DNA from: Alphaproteobacteria bacterium
GTDB lineage: Bacteria > Pseudomonadota > Alphaproteobacteria > RF32 > CAG-239
Length of the DNA: 32,035 nucleotides
Assembly (NCBI GenBank): GCA_016288295.1
Contig: JAEEYV010000022.1
Span: 1 to 32,035, forward strand
Direction of reading: 5' to 3'
Each line of letters opens with the position of its first letter. The first letter of the stretch is position 1. The notes under the pieces were generated by a model, which saw only the letters and a program-made list of their open reading frames with translations, was not told where the DNA came from and did not search any database. This document shows, piece by piece, positions 15,330 through 23,321 of the stretch. The translations under genes and the position numbers were made by a program.

Positions 15330-15842
15330 TTTTAAGATAACACCGATAATTCCACCAAGGACAATATAAACAATGGGGTGCAGTTTTATAAAATGTATTG
15401 CGCCCCAGAATATTATTCCGATTCCAATTAACATCGGACTGATTAAAACCATTTTTCCTAACTCGATTCCCGCATATAAAATCATAGCAATCGCCGCCGG
15501 ATGAATACTATACATCAAATTTTCAAATGTATTTGATTGGCGATATTTTTCTAAAACTTTTGCTACGATTATCACAATAATCACCGACGGCAAAACCAAT
15601 CCCGCAGTTGCCACGATTCCTCCCAAAATTCCGAGTGTTTTAAAGCCAACATATGTCGCCATATTAACCCCGATTGGTCCCGGAGATGATTCGGAAATGG
15701 CAATCATATCAAACAGCTCCTGCGAACTAAACCATCCGTATTTTGCTGACAAATCAAATAAAAACGGTATTGTTACCAATCCTCCGCCCAAGGCAAACAG
15801 CCCGATTTTGAAAAATTCAAAAAACAATAACCACCAAATCAT
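15324..15842 (-). CDS. chrA: Chromate-type transporter, second short subunit
   Basis: This is a 172-residue CHR-family membrane protein, one half of a two-gene short-chain transporter. It has the CHR signature FFKIGLFALGGGLVTIPFL at residues 8-26, followed by the SESSPGPIGVNMATYVG loop and about five hydrophobic segments. Studied family members export chromate, with a proposed sulfate relationship, but many homologues have no proven substrate, so chromate here is by family only. It overlaps the partner gene by 4 bases (ATGA), so both are made together, probably as a heterodimer. The stop overlaps the gapR stop by 6 bases. Confidence 0.88.
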   Translation of the reverse strand: MIWWLLFFEFFKIGLFALGGGLVTIPFLFDLSAKYGWFSSQELFDMIAISESSPGPIGVNMATYVGFKTLGILGGIVATAGLVLPSVIIVIIVAKVLEKYRQSNTFENLMYSIHPAAIAMILYAGIELGKMVLISPMLIGIGIIFWGAIHFIKLHPIVYIVLGGIIGVILKL

Positions 15843-16369
15843 GCTGTTTTTCCTCTACGCAAAATCAACCCCAAAGCACCCGCTCCGCATATCACCCAAA
15901 CCGGAGACAAAGACAGTGTTAACATTAGTGCAGCCACCACTACAAAAATTGCAAATTGATATTCATCTTTAATATTTTTACGTCCCATACTCAGAACCAC
16001 ATCAGCAATCAATGCCGCCACCGCAACCCTTATACCGGTAAAAGCATGTATCACATATTGATTATCCAAAAACAAATTAATTAAACTTGCAATCAAAGTA
16101 ATTATTATCAACGATGGCATAATTATACCAAGTGTTGCCGCTACAGAACCTCTAATTCCTCCGAGTTTGTATCCGGTAAAAGTCGAAACATTCACGGCAA
16201 TAATCCCCGGGGTACATTGCCCGATTGAATAATAGTCCATTATTTCTTTTTCACTCAGCCATTTTTTGCGTTCAACTAATTCCGCCTGTAACAACGGAAT
16301 AATTGCCGAACCGCCTCCAAACATAAACATTCCTATTTTAAAAAAAGCCGCAAAAAGCTTAAATATCAT
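15839..16369 (-). CDS. chrA: Chromate-type transporter, first short subunit
   Basis: This is the 176-residue partner half of the split CHR transporter. It has FFKIGMFMFGGGSAIIPLL (about 10-28), WLSEKEIMDYYSIGQCTPGI and NVSTFTGYKLGG, then several hydrophobic helices. The two halves share the same GGG and PG motifs, as expected for tandem short-chain CHR proteins with opposite membrane orientation. It begins with an AGGAAAA ribosome site, is the first gene of the pair and is divergent from pntAA across an 82-base gap. That gap contains two TATAAT-like boxes on the minus strand but no clean -35. The substrate is uncertain. Confidence 0.88.
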   Translation of the reverse strand: MIFKLFAAFFKIGMFMFGGGSAIIPLLQAELVERKKWLSEKEIMDYYSIGQCTPGIIAVNVSTFTGYKLGGIRGSVAATLGIIMPSLIIITLIASLINLFLDNQYVIHAFTGIRVAVAALIADVVLSMGRKNIKDEYQFAIFVVVAALMLTLSLSPVWVICGAGALGLILRRGKTA

Positions 16370-16451
16370 TTTTATTTTTCCTGCCTATTCCAAAAACAAT
16401 TATAGCCATTATATACATATAAGCTTTCTCAATTATTAAACAGGAGAAAAA

Positions 16452-17408
16452 ATGCTTATCGGAATAATAAAAGAGACCACTCCCGACGAAAATCGAGTTG
16501 CAATAACCCCTCAAATCGTTAAGAACCTCACGTCTGTCGGCATTCAAATAATTATCGAAAAAAATGCCGGTATTAATGCAGGATTCTCCGATGACGAATT
16601 TCTTCTAAACGGCGCTGATATATGCGATTCTCCACAACAAATTTGCCATGACTGCAATATACTTTTCAAAATTTGGGCTCCTTCAGCTCAAGAATGTTCA
16701 TGGTTAGCAAATTCCCCCTTGGTTATAGCAGATTTTCGACGAGCAGACAATTTTTCCTGCCACACTTTTCGTGCTTTTGCTCTTAACAAAATCCCCCGCA
16801 TTTCCCGCGCTCAATCTATGGACATCTTATCTTCGCAAAACAATCTTGCCGGTTATAAAGCCGCTTTATCGGCAATCAATTCTTGCAACCGTTGCGCTTC
16901 CATGATGATCACTTCTGCAGGAACTTTGCCTCCTCTAAAAATTTTAATTTTAGGTCTTGGCGTTGCCGGACTCCAGGCCGCTGCAACCGCTAAACATTTG
17001 GGAGCAAAAGTCTATGCCTCGGATATTCGCCACGAAACCAAAGAACATGCTTTATCCGTCGGAGCATTTTTTCTCGATTCGATATCAAATTTTTCTGATT
17101 ATGACATCATTATAACCTGCGCCGGAACTTTTCCTAATGCACCGATCCTCATTAACCCCACAATATTTAACTCCATTCCCAAACAAACTTTTTTACTGGA
17201 TGTTTCTGGCAACATTGATTCTTCAATTTCTGCTCCCAACATTCACCGCAAATACAATCTGCCTTCTCAAATTGCTAATTCTGCTAGTCAATTGTTCGCT
17301 CACAACATCTACAATTTTTTCTGCCTGATTTACAACTTTCCATCTCAAAACCTTAACCTCGACTTTAATGATGAAATAATCAATGCCACTTATCTTGGAG
17401 AACGATAA
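16452..17408 (+). CDS. pntAA: NAD(P) transhydrogenase subunit alpha part 1 (compact)
   Basis: This is domain I of proton-translocating transhydrogenase, which binds NAD(H) and passes hydride to NADP+ held by PntB. Recognisable parts are the N-terminal IGIIKETTPDENRVAITPQ, the conserved SRAQSMDILSSQNNLAGYKA (about 116-136, which carries the Arg/Gln loop of the active site), MITSAGTLPP and the Rossmann motif GLGVAGLQAAATAKHLGAKV (about 174-193) ending in ASDIR. At 318 residues it is shorter than the usual 370-380. Alignment by eye places the gap after EHALSVGAFF, where others carry a roughly 40-residue segment with the mobile GGYA loop. The later DLAVEQGGN motif is reduced to LLDVSGNID. An ACAGGAGAAAAA site precedes the ATG. 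It is still probably functional, given intact partners. Confidence 0.88.
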   Translation: MLIGIIKETTPDENRVAITPQIVKNLTSVGIQIIIEKNAGINAGFSDDEFLLNGADICDSPQQICHDCNILFKIWAPSAQECSWLANSPLVIADFRRADNFSCHTFRAFALNKIPRISRAQSMDILSSQNNLAGYKAALSAINSCNRCASMMITSAGTLPPLKILILGLGVAGLQAAATAKHLGAKVYASDIRHETKEHALSVGAFFLDSISNFSDYDIIITCAGTFPNAPILINPTIFNSIPKQTFLLDVSGNIDSSISAPNIHRKYNLPSQIANSASQLFAHNIYNFFCLIYNFPSQNLNLDFNDEIINATYLGER

Positions 17409-17681
17409 ATGCTTTTTTTAAGTACATTAATATTAATTTTTATCCTCTCTTGCTTTGTCGGATATTTTGCCATACTTCGGGTAACGCCGGCCCTTTATTC
17501 TCCGTTAATGAGTTTTTCCAACGCCATATCAGGCATTGTAATTATCGGTGCAATTACTGGTTATGGCTCCGACTTCTGGAATTTTATTGCTGTCTTTTTA
17601 GCTTCCATAAATATTTTTGGCGGATTTGCTGTATCTTCTCGTATGCTGAATATGTTCAAAAAGAAAGGCACAAAAAAATGA
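17409..17681 (+). CDS. pntAB: NAD(P) transhydrogenase subunit alpha part 2
   Basis: PntAB is the small membrane subunit that forms part of the proton channel (domain II) of transhydrogenase. The 90 residues include three hydrophobic helices and the signature RVTPALYSPLMSFSNAISG, followed by IVIIGAITG and, near the end, NIFGGFAVSSRMLNMFKKK, which is also characteristic. The gene starts immediately after the pntAA stop and overlaps pntB by 4 bases (ATGA). The split into pntAA, pntAB and pntB is the arrangement found in Rhodospirillum and other alphaproteobacteria, in contrast to the fused PntA of E. coli. Confidence 0.93.
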   Translation: MLFLSTLILIFILSCFVGYFAILRVTPALYSPLMSFSNAISGIVIIGAITGYGSDFWNFIAVFLASINIFGGFAVSSRMLNMFKKKGTKK

Positions 17682-19006
17682 TTTTACCTTACATTTATAC
17701 AATCAGCATCTGTGCCTTAATTCTTGCCATCCGCTTTATGTCTTCCCCCCGGAGTGCACATTCGGGAGCCATAATCGGCATATTTGGAATGATACTTGCA
17801 ATCCTATCCGATTTCATCCCTTTACCCCAACATTTTATCTATTTAATCATGGCTCTTGTGTGCGGTGCTACAATCGGCATAATCGCTGGATTAAAAATAA
17901 AAATAAGTTCTTTACCTCAAATGGTAGCGATTCTTAATGGTTTTGGCGGTGCAGCCGCCGTTTGTATTGCCGCCGGAGATGTTCATATGTTTTCTCCTTC
18001 CCTTGATTGTGGAGGTATAATCGGAGCTATCACGTTTAGCGGTTCTATCATTGCTTTTTGCAAATTACACGGTTTTTCATTTTTTCAAAAAACTTCAATT
18101 TCGCATCACACCTCTATTAACTTTATCCTTTTACTCTTAACTGTTTTGTCAACTATAATGTTTCACTGCCATAATGAACCATTATATTTTTCAGTCATGA
18201 TTTTTTTATCTTTGCTCTTAGGAGTATTTATAGTCTTGCCGATCGGTGGAGCCGACATGCCCATAATAATCTCAACCCTCAACGCCTGCTCCGGCTGGAC
18301 CTCTGTTGCCATAGGATTCGCTCAAAACAACCTCTTATTAATTTCCATTGGCGCAATTATAGGCGTTGGAGGGATTGTCCTCGCAAATATAATGATCAAA
18401 GCCATGAACACTTCTCTTATCAAATTATTTTTCCACCCCAAAATTAATAACCAAACCACTGATAGCCCTAACAAACTTGCCCAAAGCATCAGTCCGCAAG
18501 ACGCAGCTTTTATTATGCAAAATTCTGCAAAAATAATTATAGTTCCAGGTTTTGGTATGGCTGCCGCCTCTGCTCAACACGCTCTCAAAAACATGGCTGA
18601 TCTTCTCCGCAATAAATTTTCTGTTGATGTCAAATATGCCATTCACCCTGTTGCCGGACGCATGCCCGGACACATGAATGTTCTGCTGGCCGAAGCCAAC
18701 GTAAGTTATGATGAAGTTTTTGAATTAGAAGATATAAATCATGAATTTTCCGAAACAGATGTCGCCTATGTCATCGGAGCTAACGACATCACCAACCCAG
18801 ATGCACGGACTAACCAATCTTCTCCTCTTTATGGCATGCCCATACTCGAGGTCAGCAAAGCCAAAACTGTTTTTTTCATAAAGCGTTCTCTCAAAAGCGG
18901 TTATTCAGGTGTTGACAATCCCTTATTTTTTGCGCCAAACACTTATATGCTGTACGGCGATGCCAAAAAAGTAACTGAAGAAATTGATAAATTTTTAGAA
19001 CAATAA
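17678..19006 (+). CDS. pntB: NAD(P) transhydrogenase subunit beta
   Basis: PntB supplies most of the membrane domain and the NADP(H)-binding domain III of the transhydrogenase. I start at ATG 17678, which gives 442 residues. The frame remains open upstream to 17450 but that part only overlaps pntAB. The membrane part (about 1-260) ends with GGADMPIIISTLNACSGWTS. Domain III (about 285-442) has VPGFGMAAASAQHALKNMA (the NADP-binding GxGxxA region), HPVAGRMPGHMNVLLAEANV, YVIGANDITNPDA, and KRSLKSGYSGVDNPLFF. All expected motifs are present. The enzyme would make NADPH from NADH using the proton gradient. Its stop region overlaps the convergent HExxH gene by 12 bases. Confidence 0.94.
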   Translation: MILPYIYTISICALILAIRFMSSPRSAHSGAIIGIFGMILAILSDFIPLPQHFIYLIMALVCGATIGIIAGLKIKISSLPQMVAILNGFGGAAAVCIAAGDVHMFSPSLDCGGIIGAITFSGSIIAFCKLHGFSFFQKTSISHHTSINFILLLLTVLSTIMFHCHNEPLYFSVMIFLSLLLGVFIVLPIGGADMPIIISTLNACSGWTSVAIGFAQNNLLLISIGAIIGVGGIVLANIMIKAMNTSLIKLFFHPKINNQTTDSPNKLAQSISPQDAAFIMQNSAKIIIVPGFGMAAASAQHALKNMADLLRNKFSVDVKYAIHPVAGRMPGHMNVLLAEANVSYDEVFELEDINHEFSETDVAYVIGANDITNPDARTNQSSPLYGMPILEVSKAKTVFFIKRSLKSGYSGVDNPLFFAPNTYMLYGDAKKVTEEIDKFLEQ

Positions 19007-19558
19007 TTTATACATTAACAATCCTGCCGCCAATGCATAAATAATCACTCCCTGAGCATATGTTCCGGCCACTCTAAAATCAGCACCCGAGGGCATAGCA
19101 TTTTCAATAATAATGGTTTGCAATAACACATACAAAACATAGTTTATTGCGGTCAAATGAATTGTCGGTAAAAAATAACGATTCAAATAAAATCCTATAA
19201 ACAACAACAACAATGGTGCCATTGCCGCCGGAACAGCATTATATGCTCGGATATTACGAAAACCGACACTACCCATAACATAACCGCCATCGACACCCCT
19301 TCTCGGAAAAATTGTAAAATTACATGGTTTGGCATTAAAAACAGCTCCCACCATATAATGCATTAACTCGTGCAAAACCGTTCCCGGAATATTTACCAAT
19401 GCCGTAGCCCACATACTACTGTATGTTTGATATTTTAGTCGCACCAATACAATCACCAATAAAATCAGAAAAAACCTGTTATTAGCAACCAAGTTCAAAA
19501 CTTCGGGACTGTTAATCCACCGACCGAAAGCATATAAAAATTGTTGTATGTATTCCAT
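18995..19558 (-). CDS. HExxH membrane protein, M50-like
   Basis: This 187-residue polytopic protein has the zinc-protease motif HELMH (H63, E64, H67) at the end of a hydrophobic helix, as in M50-family intramembrane or membrane-linked metalloproteases. Helices lie at about 27-40, 52-72, 108-125, 135-152 and 168-185. After the motif comes GGYVMGSVGFRN (about 91-102), then AVPAAMAPLLLLF. The third metal ligand typical of site-2 proteases (NPDG or LDG) is not visible, so enzymatic activity is an inference. It lies 1 base after the tetR gene, on the same strand, and is presumably co-expressed. A related protein is encoded at 22531-23211. Confidence 0.7.
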   Translation of the reverse strand: MEYIQQFLYAFGRWINSPEVLNLVANNRFFLILLVIVLVRLKYQTYSSMWATALVNIPGTVLHELMHYMVGAVFNAKPCNFTIFPRRGVDGGYVMGSVGFRNIRAYNAVPAAMAPLLLLFIGFYLNRYFLPTIHLTAINYVLYVLLQTIIIENAMPSGADFRVAGTYAQGVIIYALAAGLLMYKLLF

Positions 19559-19559
19559 T

Positions 19560-20159
19560 TTAGTCCTTTTCCAAAAGAGTTACTCCGGCCAAAAAAGTAT
19601 TTACTAAAATACGACACATATTTTTACCGGATTGCACGTCCACAGAGCCGGCGGCCAACAATGCGCTCAACCCAAACAACCCTGACTCGAGTACATTTTT
19701 CATCACCTTACATCGACTTCTGCTCAAGCGAGGGAAAAGTCTTCCGAAATTATCGGTAGTCAACCCAAATAGCTTAAACAATCTCTTTTTATAGCTCATT
19801 GGTAACTTATAATCTTTTTTATTTAGATGGAAATTATATAACAACATCCATAATTCTTTATTATTAGCCACAAAATTAGCAAATATTTCTATCATCATAT
19901 TCAGGTTATAATAACTATCACTTTTATATTCTGCCTTATACAGTTTTTCAGCCAAATCCTTAAGTGTAATTTCATTTTGTTCGGCAACAAAGTCGTCCAT
20001 GCTACTAAACTGATTATATATTGTACCGATAGAACACCCTGAGGCCTCAGATAACTTACGTGCAGTTAAAAAATCCAACCCTTTGTTCTTAACCAACTCT
20101 CTTCCTGAAGTGATTAACTTCAGATGTATTTCTTCTTTAATGTTTTGCATATCTTCCAT
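19560..20159 (-). CDS. TetR-family transcriptional regulator
   Basis: The N-terminal DNA-binding domain is typical of TetR regulators: a helix ending GRELVKNKG, then LDFLTARKLSEASGCSIGTIY, which is the helix-turn-helix, and NQFSSMDDFVAEQ, the equivalent of the conserved YYHFxSKxxL. The C-terminal ligand domain (about 70-199) is divergent, as usual. I start at ATG 20159 (199 residues). The longer frame to 20219 runs through the apparent promoter and operator and has no ribosome site, and a start at 20150 is also possible. It forms an operon with the HExxH membrane protein and is divergent from the exported protein gene at 20248. The ligand is unknown. Confidence 0.85.
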   Translation of the reverse strand: MEDMQNIKEEIHLKLITSGRELVKNKGLDFLTARKLSEASGCSIGTIYNQFSSMDDFVAEQNEITLKDLAEKLYKAEYKSDSYYNLNMMIEIFANFVANNKELWMLLYNFHLNKKDYKLPMSYKKRLFKLFGLTTDNFGRLFPRLSRSRCKVMKNVLESGLFGLSALLAAGSVDVQSGKNMCRILVNTFLAGVTLLEKD

Positions 20160-20190
20160 ATTTTTAATGAAATGTTTGTAAATTAAGGTT

Positions 20191-20219
20191 ACAATACAAC
20201 AATTATGAACAGTGTTCAA
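20191..20219 (-). promoter_or_regulatory. tetR promoter with candidate operator
   Basis: On the minus strand TTGAAC (20219-20214), a 17-base spacer and TATTGT (20196-20191) form a sigma70-type promoter. A perfect palindrome TGAACA-G-TGTTCA (20206-20218) covers the -35 box, as expected for autorepression. It also sits in front of the plus-strand gene at 20248, so one operator could control both directions. Confidence 0.6.
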
Positions 20220-20247
20220 TTTATTTATCTAACAAGAGGATAATTTA

Positions 20248-21129
20248 ATGTCAAAAATCTGGTTTTCCTTGCTGTTATTTGCCTTAACGATAGTTTTTGC
20301 TGTCAAGTCTGCCGTTTCTGAAAATTTTTATGAAGATGTTTTAATATCAAGCGACCTCAAACAACAAGAACGTGCTGATTCAGCTAAAAACAAAGCCAGC
20401 TCATTGCTCGATTCTGAAGCGCCTGTTATCAAAATCGACAACACTCTGCCCCCTCTCCCTTTTCGTTTTGAAAGACAAAACGGATCGCCAACTGTTTCGT
20501 CACATCGCAGCACCGCTTCTGCTTCAACCGAAAATATCGTTACAAAATACGGTGAAGCTCCATTCGGACTGGCTTGGGGAGGAACATATAATCAAATAAA
20601 ATCTCTTGGTATTGGGCTCGTACACACTGAAGTTAAAGACTCCCCTAACAGTTTTTTTGCCACAACTTTGCCTAAAGACCTGCCCGGTTTTAATCAGGTA
20701 ATCGTATCTTTTGGCGAAAACAACTTACTCTGGAAAATAACCGCTTACAGCGATTTGTTTGATGATACTCCCAGTGCTGAAAAAGCCTTGGAGATGTACC
20801 ACAAATACTACCGACTTCTTGAACAAAAATACGGCAATGCCCAACAATTTTATACTCCTAAAATCACCGTTGTCGAAAAAATCGTCAAAGACAAAGACGA
20901 TAAAGATGTTGTTGAAAAAACAAATATTGAAGAACCTATTGGTGGCAAAAACTTTTTAGCCGAACTACAAAGCGGTGAAGCCGTACTATATTCTACATTT
21001 GAAAATCAAAAAGTTGGCGCAGCTTTGAGTATTAGTGTTGACGGCAATGGAAAGAGTTATGTAATCATAAACTTTACTAACTTAGAAATTTTCAAAGAGC
21101 GTGAAGACAAATTGCTTGATGCTCTATAA
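20248..21129 (+). CDS. Exported protein of unknown function
   Basis: I do not recognise this 293-residue protein. It begins with a Sec-type signal peptide (about 1-24, MSKIWFSLLLFALTIVFAV), probably cleaved near AVS-EN. A low-complexity linker rich in Ser, Thr and Ala follows (about 77-95). The folded part begins at about residue 103 with APFGLAWGGTYNQIKSLGI, a pattern seen in small periplasmic proteins of unknown role. A highly charged insert, with VVEKIVKDKDDKDVVEK in the middle (about 211-227), interrupts the domain. The C-terminal segment ends LEIFKEREDKLLDAL. It has an AAGAGGATAA ribosome site and is followed 19 bases later by the Mur-ligase gene, so the two are likely co-transcribed under the candidate TetR operator. 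Confidence 0.75.
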   Translation: MSKIWFSLLLFALTIVFAVKSAVSENFYEDVLISSDLKQQERADSAKNKASSLLDSEAPVIKIDNTLPPLPFRFERQNGSPTVSSHRSTASASTENIVTKYGEAPFGLAWGGTYNQIKSLGIGLVHTEVKDSPNSFFATTLPKDLPGFNQVIVSFGENNLLWKITAYSDLFDDTPSAEKALEMYHKYYRLLEQKYGNAQQFYTPKITVVEKIVKDKDDKDVVEKTNIEEPIGGKNFLAELQSGEAVLYSTFENQKVGAALSISVDGNGKSYVIINFTNLEIFKEREDKLLDAL

Positions 21130-21148
21130 CTAAAAAGGATAATAAAAA

Positions 21149-22510
21149 ATGAAAAAAGTTTGTTTTTGCGGAATTTCTGGTAATGGAATGAGCCCTCTTG
21201 CACAGATATTAAGTCTTAAGGGATATGATGTTTACGGCTCAGATCGTAGCTTTGATGTTGGTCGTGATGCCGACCGCCGTCAAGCATTGGAAGAAATGGG
21301 AATAAAAATTATTCCTCAAGATGGCAGTTGCATAACCTCGGACATGGAAGTCTATATTTCTGCTGCCCTTGATGAAAACAATCCGGACGTCAAAGCCGCA
21401 TTACAACTTGGAATTCCGGTAAAAAAACGTTCTGACCTTTTAGCTCAAATCTTTGCCGAATACAAATATGGTATTGCCATCGGTGGAACATCAGGCAAAA
21501 CCACGACCACCGCCATGATAGGTTATATCCTAAATACCTTAAACCAAAAGCCTTGTATGATAAACGGAGGTATGCTCCGTAATTATGAAAAACAAAAAGG
21601 TATCTCTAATTTCATATACAACAATGAAGACCTTTGCGTGATTGAAGCGGATGAAAGCGACGGTTCTATTTGTAAATACTATCCGACCGTTGGCATTATT
21701 AACAATATTTCTCACGACCATACCTCAATGGAAAAATTACAAGAATATTTTTCCACCTTTGCTTCTCATGTAAAAGATGCACTTATCATTAACGGTGATT
21801 GCGAACTAACTCGCAATATACCTCATCACCACGCTGTAACTTTTTCAACACTTGACCCGACTGCCGATTTCTATGCCAACAACATAAAATTCAACGCTGA
21901 GGGGCTTGAATATTTGTTCCGCGGACAAACTTTCCGCCTCAAACTATTTGGAGCTTTCAATGTTTCTAACGCGCTGGCCGCTATTGCTGCCTGTGCTCAA
22001 TATGGCATAGACCCCTTGCTCGCCGCTCAAACACTTGAGGGCTTCTTGGGCATCCAACGCCGATTAGAAATCGTTGGCACAACAAAAACCAATATCACAC
22101 TTATTGATGACTTTGCTCACAATCCGAGCAAAATAGGTTCTTCTTTAGGCGCATTAAAAGAATACGACGGAAGATTGATTGTTATGTATCAATCTCATAG
22201 TGCTTTCTCGGCTCAAAATACCGGTCACGAAGTTGCAGAAGTTGTTGCCAAAACACTCGATAAAAACGATATTTTCTTAATGCCGGAAGTATATATGCTA
22301 AACAAAGACACTGATAAAGGTATTACCGCCGCCAACATTATCAATGACATAAAATCGTTCGGCTTTGCTAATGCTTATTTTCTTGATACTCAAGAAGCTG
22401 TGCATGATTATATTGTCAAAAACGCCCAAGCCGGGGACCGCGTTGTCATCATGGGAGCACGCGACAATACCTTGCCGACTTTTAGCCGTCGTCTGTTAAA
22501 AGAATTATAG
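21149..22510 (+). CDS. MurC/Mpl-like Mur ligase
   Basis: The protein is an ATP-dependent Mur ligase of the UDP-MurNAc-binding MurC/Mpl type (453 residues). Domains: an N-terminal UDP-binding fold starting KKVCFCGISGNGMSPLAQI, a central ATPase with P-loop GTSGKTTTT (113-121), EADESDGS (167-174) and NISHDH (186-191), then RRLE (304-307) and DDFAHNPSKIG (320-330) of the C-terminal domain. MurC adds L-alanine to UDP-MurNAc; Mpl attaches recycled murein tripeptide. N-terminal residues look MurC-like, while DDFAH is Mpl-like. The P-loop His (GTHGKTT) is Ser and the second His of DDFAHHP is Asn, so it is divergent. Because the main murC usually lies in the dcw cluster, this is probably a second ligase. 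The AmgK-MurU fusion in this window makes a recycling role attractive but unproven. Confidence 0.75.
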   Translation: MKKVCFCGISGNGMSPLAQILSLKGYDVYGSDRSFDVGRDADRRQALEEMGIKIIPQDGSCITSDMEVYISAALDENNPDVKAALQLGIPVKKRSDLLAQIFAEYKYGIAIGGTSGKTTTTAMIGYILNTLNQKPCMINGGMLRNYEKQKGISNFIYNNEDLCVIEADESDGSICKYYPTVGIINNISHDHTSMEKLQEYFSTFASHVKDALIINGDCELTRNIPHHHAVTFSTLDPTADFYANNIKFNAEGLEYLFRGQTFRLKLFGAFNVSNALAAIAACAQYGIDPLLAAQTLEGFLGIQRRLEIVGTTKTNITLIDDFAHNPSKIGSSLGALKEYDGRLIVMYQSHSAFSAQNTGHEVAEVVAKTLDKNDIFLMPEVYMLNKDTDKGITAANIINDIKSFGFANAYFLDTQEAVHDYIVKNAQAGDRVVIMGARDNTLPTFSRRLLKEL

Positions 22511-22530
22511 TTATCTTCTTAAAAATCGTC

Positions 22531-23211
22531 TTATAAACTGCTCAGCATATCGAGCAGATGTTTTGTGTTGTCAAAACTGAGTTTCCATACCAAGTTTTGA
22601 TAAAGCATGAAACCGCTCCAACCGCGAGCATTAAAAGCTAACAAACTTCCCAATATCCAAAAATTTGCCCCCGGCAAAAACATTGCACAAAAAGGATATC
22701 CTACCTTTTTCAAATCTGTTTGTTTTTCATGTATTTGCGACAATACCGTATCAATATGATATCCTGTCAAATACCCCAAAAACACACTCAACATCCAGTT
22801 CATCGGCATAACACGCAAATATATTGACACTCCCAGCATATATATAAAACAAAACAACGGAAAAAAGTATGGTGCTATTGTTATCAACCAATTTCCATTG
22901 CCTACAAAGCCCATTGAACCACCCGAATTATCGTCAGCCACTCTTACATGTTTAACCGGATGCAAAGTCAAAAGAGCAAAAAAGCTGTGTGTCAACTCAT
23001 GGGCAATAATCTGCATTGATGTCTTTGAGCCTGAATCCATAGACATTGATCCCACAAAATACACAAAAAAACCGCCAACCAGCGCCACAAAATAAACGCT
23101 TCCGAAACGAAAATATTGTAATGATTGAAAAAATGACGGCAATGTCCACAAAGCTAAAACCGCCACCGGCCACTTAAACAAATTAACTATTTTATCTAAA
23201 ATATCACTCAT
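22531..23211 (-). CDS. HExxH membrane protein, M50-like (second copy)
   Basis: This 226-residue polytopic protein has HELTH (H71, E72, H75) placed in a hydrophobic segment (MQIIAHELTHSFFALLTLHP), as in M50-type zinc proteases. Further along it has GGSMGFVGNGNWLITIAPYF (about 92-111) and several more helices (about 113-130, 136-150, 168-190). The order HExxH, then GG-xx-G-VG, then APxxxPL matches the protein at 18995-19558, so the two are probably distant paralogues. The length and extra C-terminal part differ. It faces the Mur-ligase gene tail to tail across 20 bases. I see no typical LDG or NPDG third-ligand motif. Confidence 0.7.
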   Translation of the reverse strand: MSDILDKIVNLFKWPVAVLALWTLPSFFQSLQYFRFGSVYFVALVGGFFVYFVGSMSMDSGSKTSMQIIAHELTHSFFALLTLHPVKHVRVADDNSGGSMGFVGNGNWLITIAPYFFPLFCFIYMLGVSIYLRVMPMNWMLSVFLGYLTGYHIDTVLSQIHEKQTDLKKVGYPFCAMFLPGANFWILGSLLAFNARGWSGFMLYQNLVWKLSFDNTKHLLDMLSSL

Positions 23212-23321
23212 AGTTCGAAATTATATAATAATTTTTATCAAAATCCATAAAAATTAAATCATATATTAACATTCATGTTTTAGGATTACCGTACAAACAT
23301 TTATATTGAAAGCAAAAAACA

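Noticed and set aside
17450..17677. N-terminal extension of PntB from an upstream ATG
   Set aside because: The extra 76 residues run in another frame of pntAB, have no membrane or family match, and the ATG at 17678 gives the normal length and the usual 4-base overlap.
20160..20219. Longer TetR protein starting at 20219
   Set aside because: The added 20 residues would be encoded within the apparent promoter and operator; the family domain begins after the ATG at 20159.
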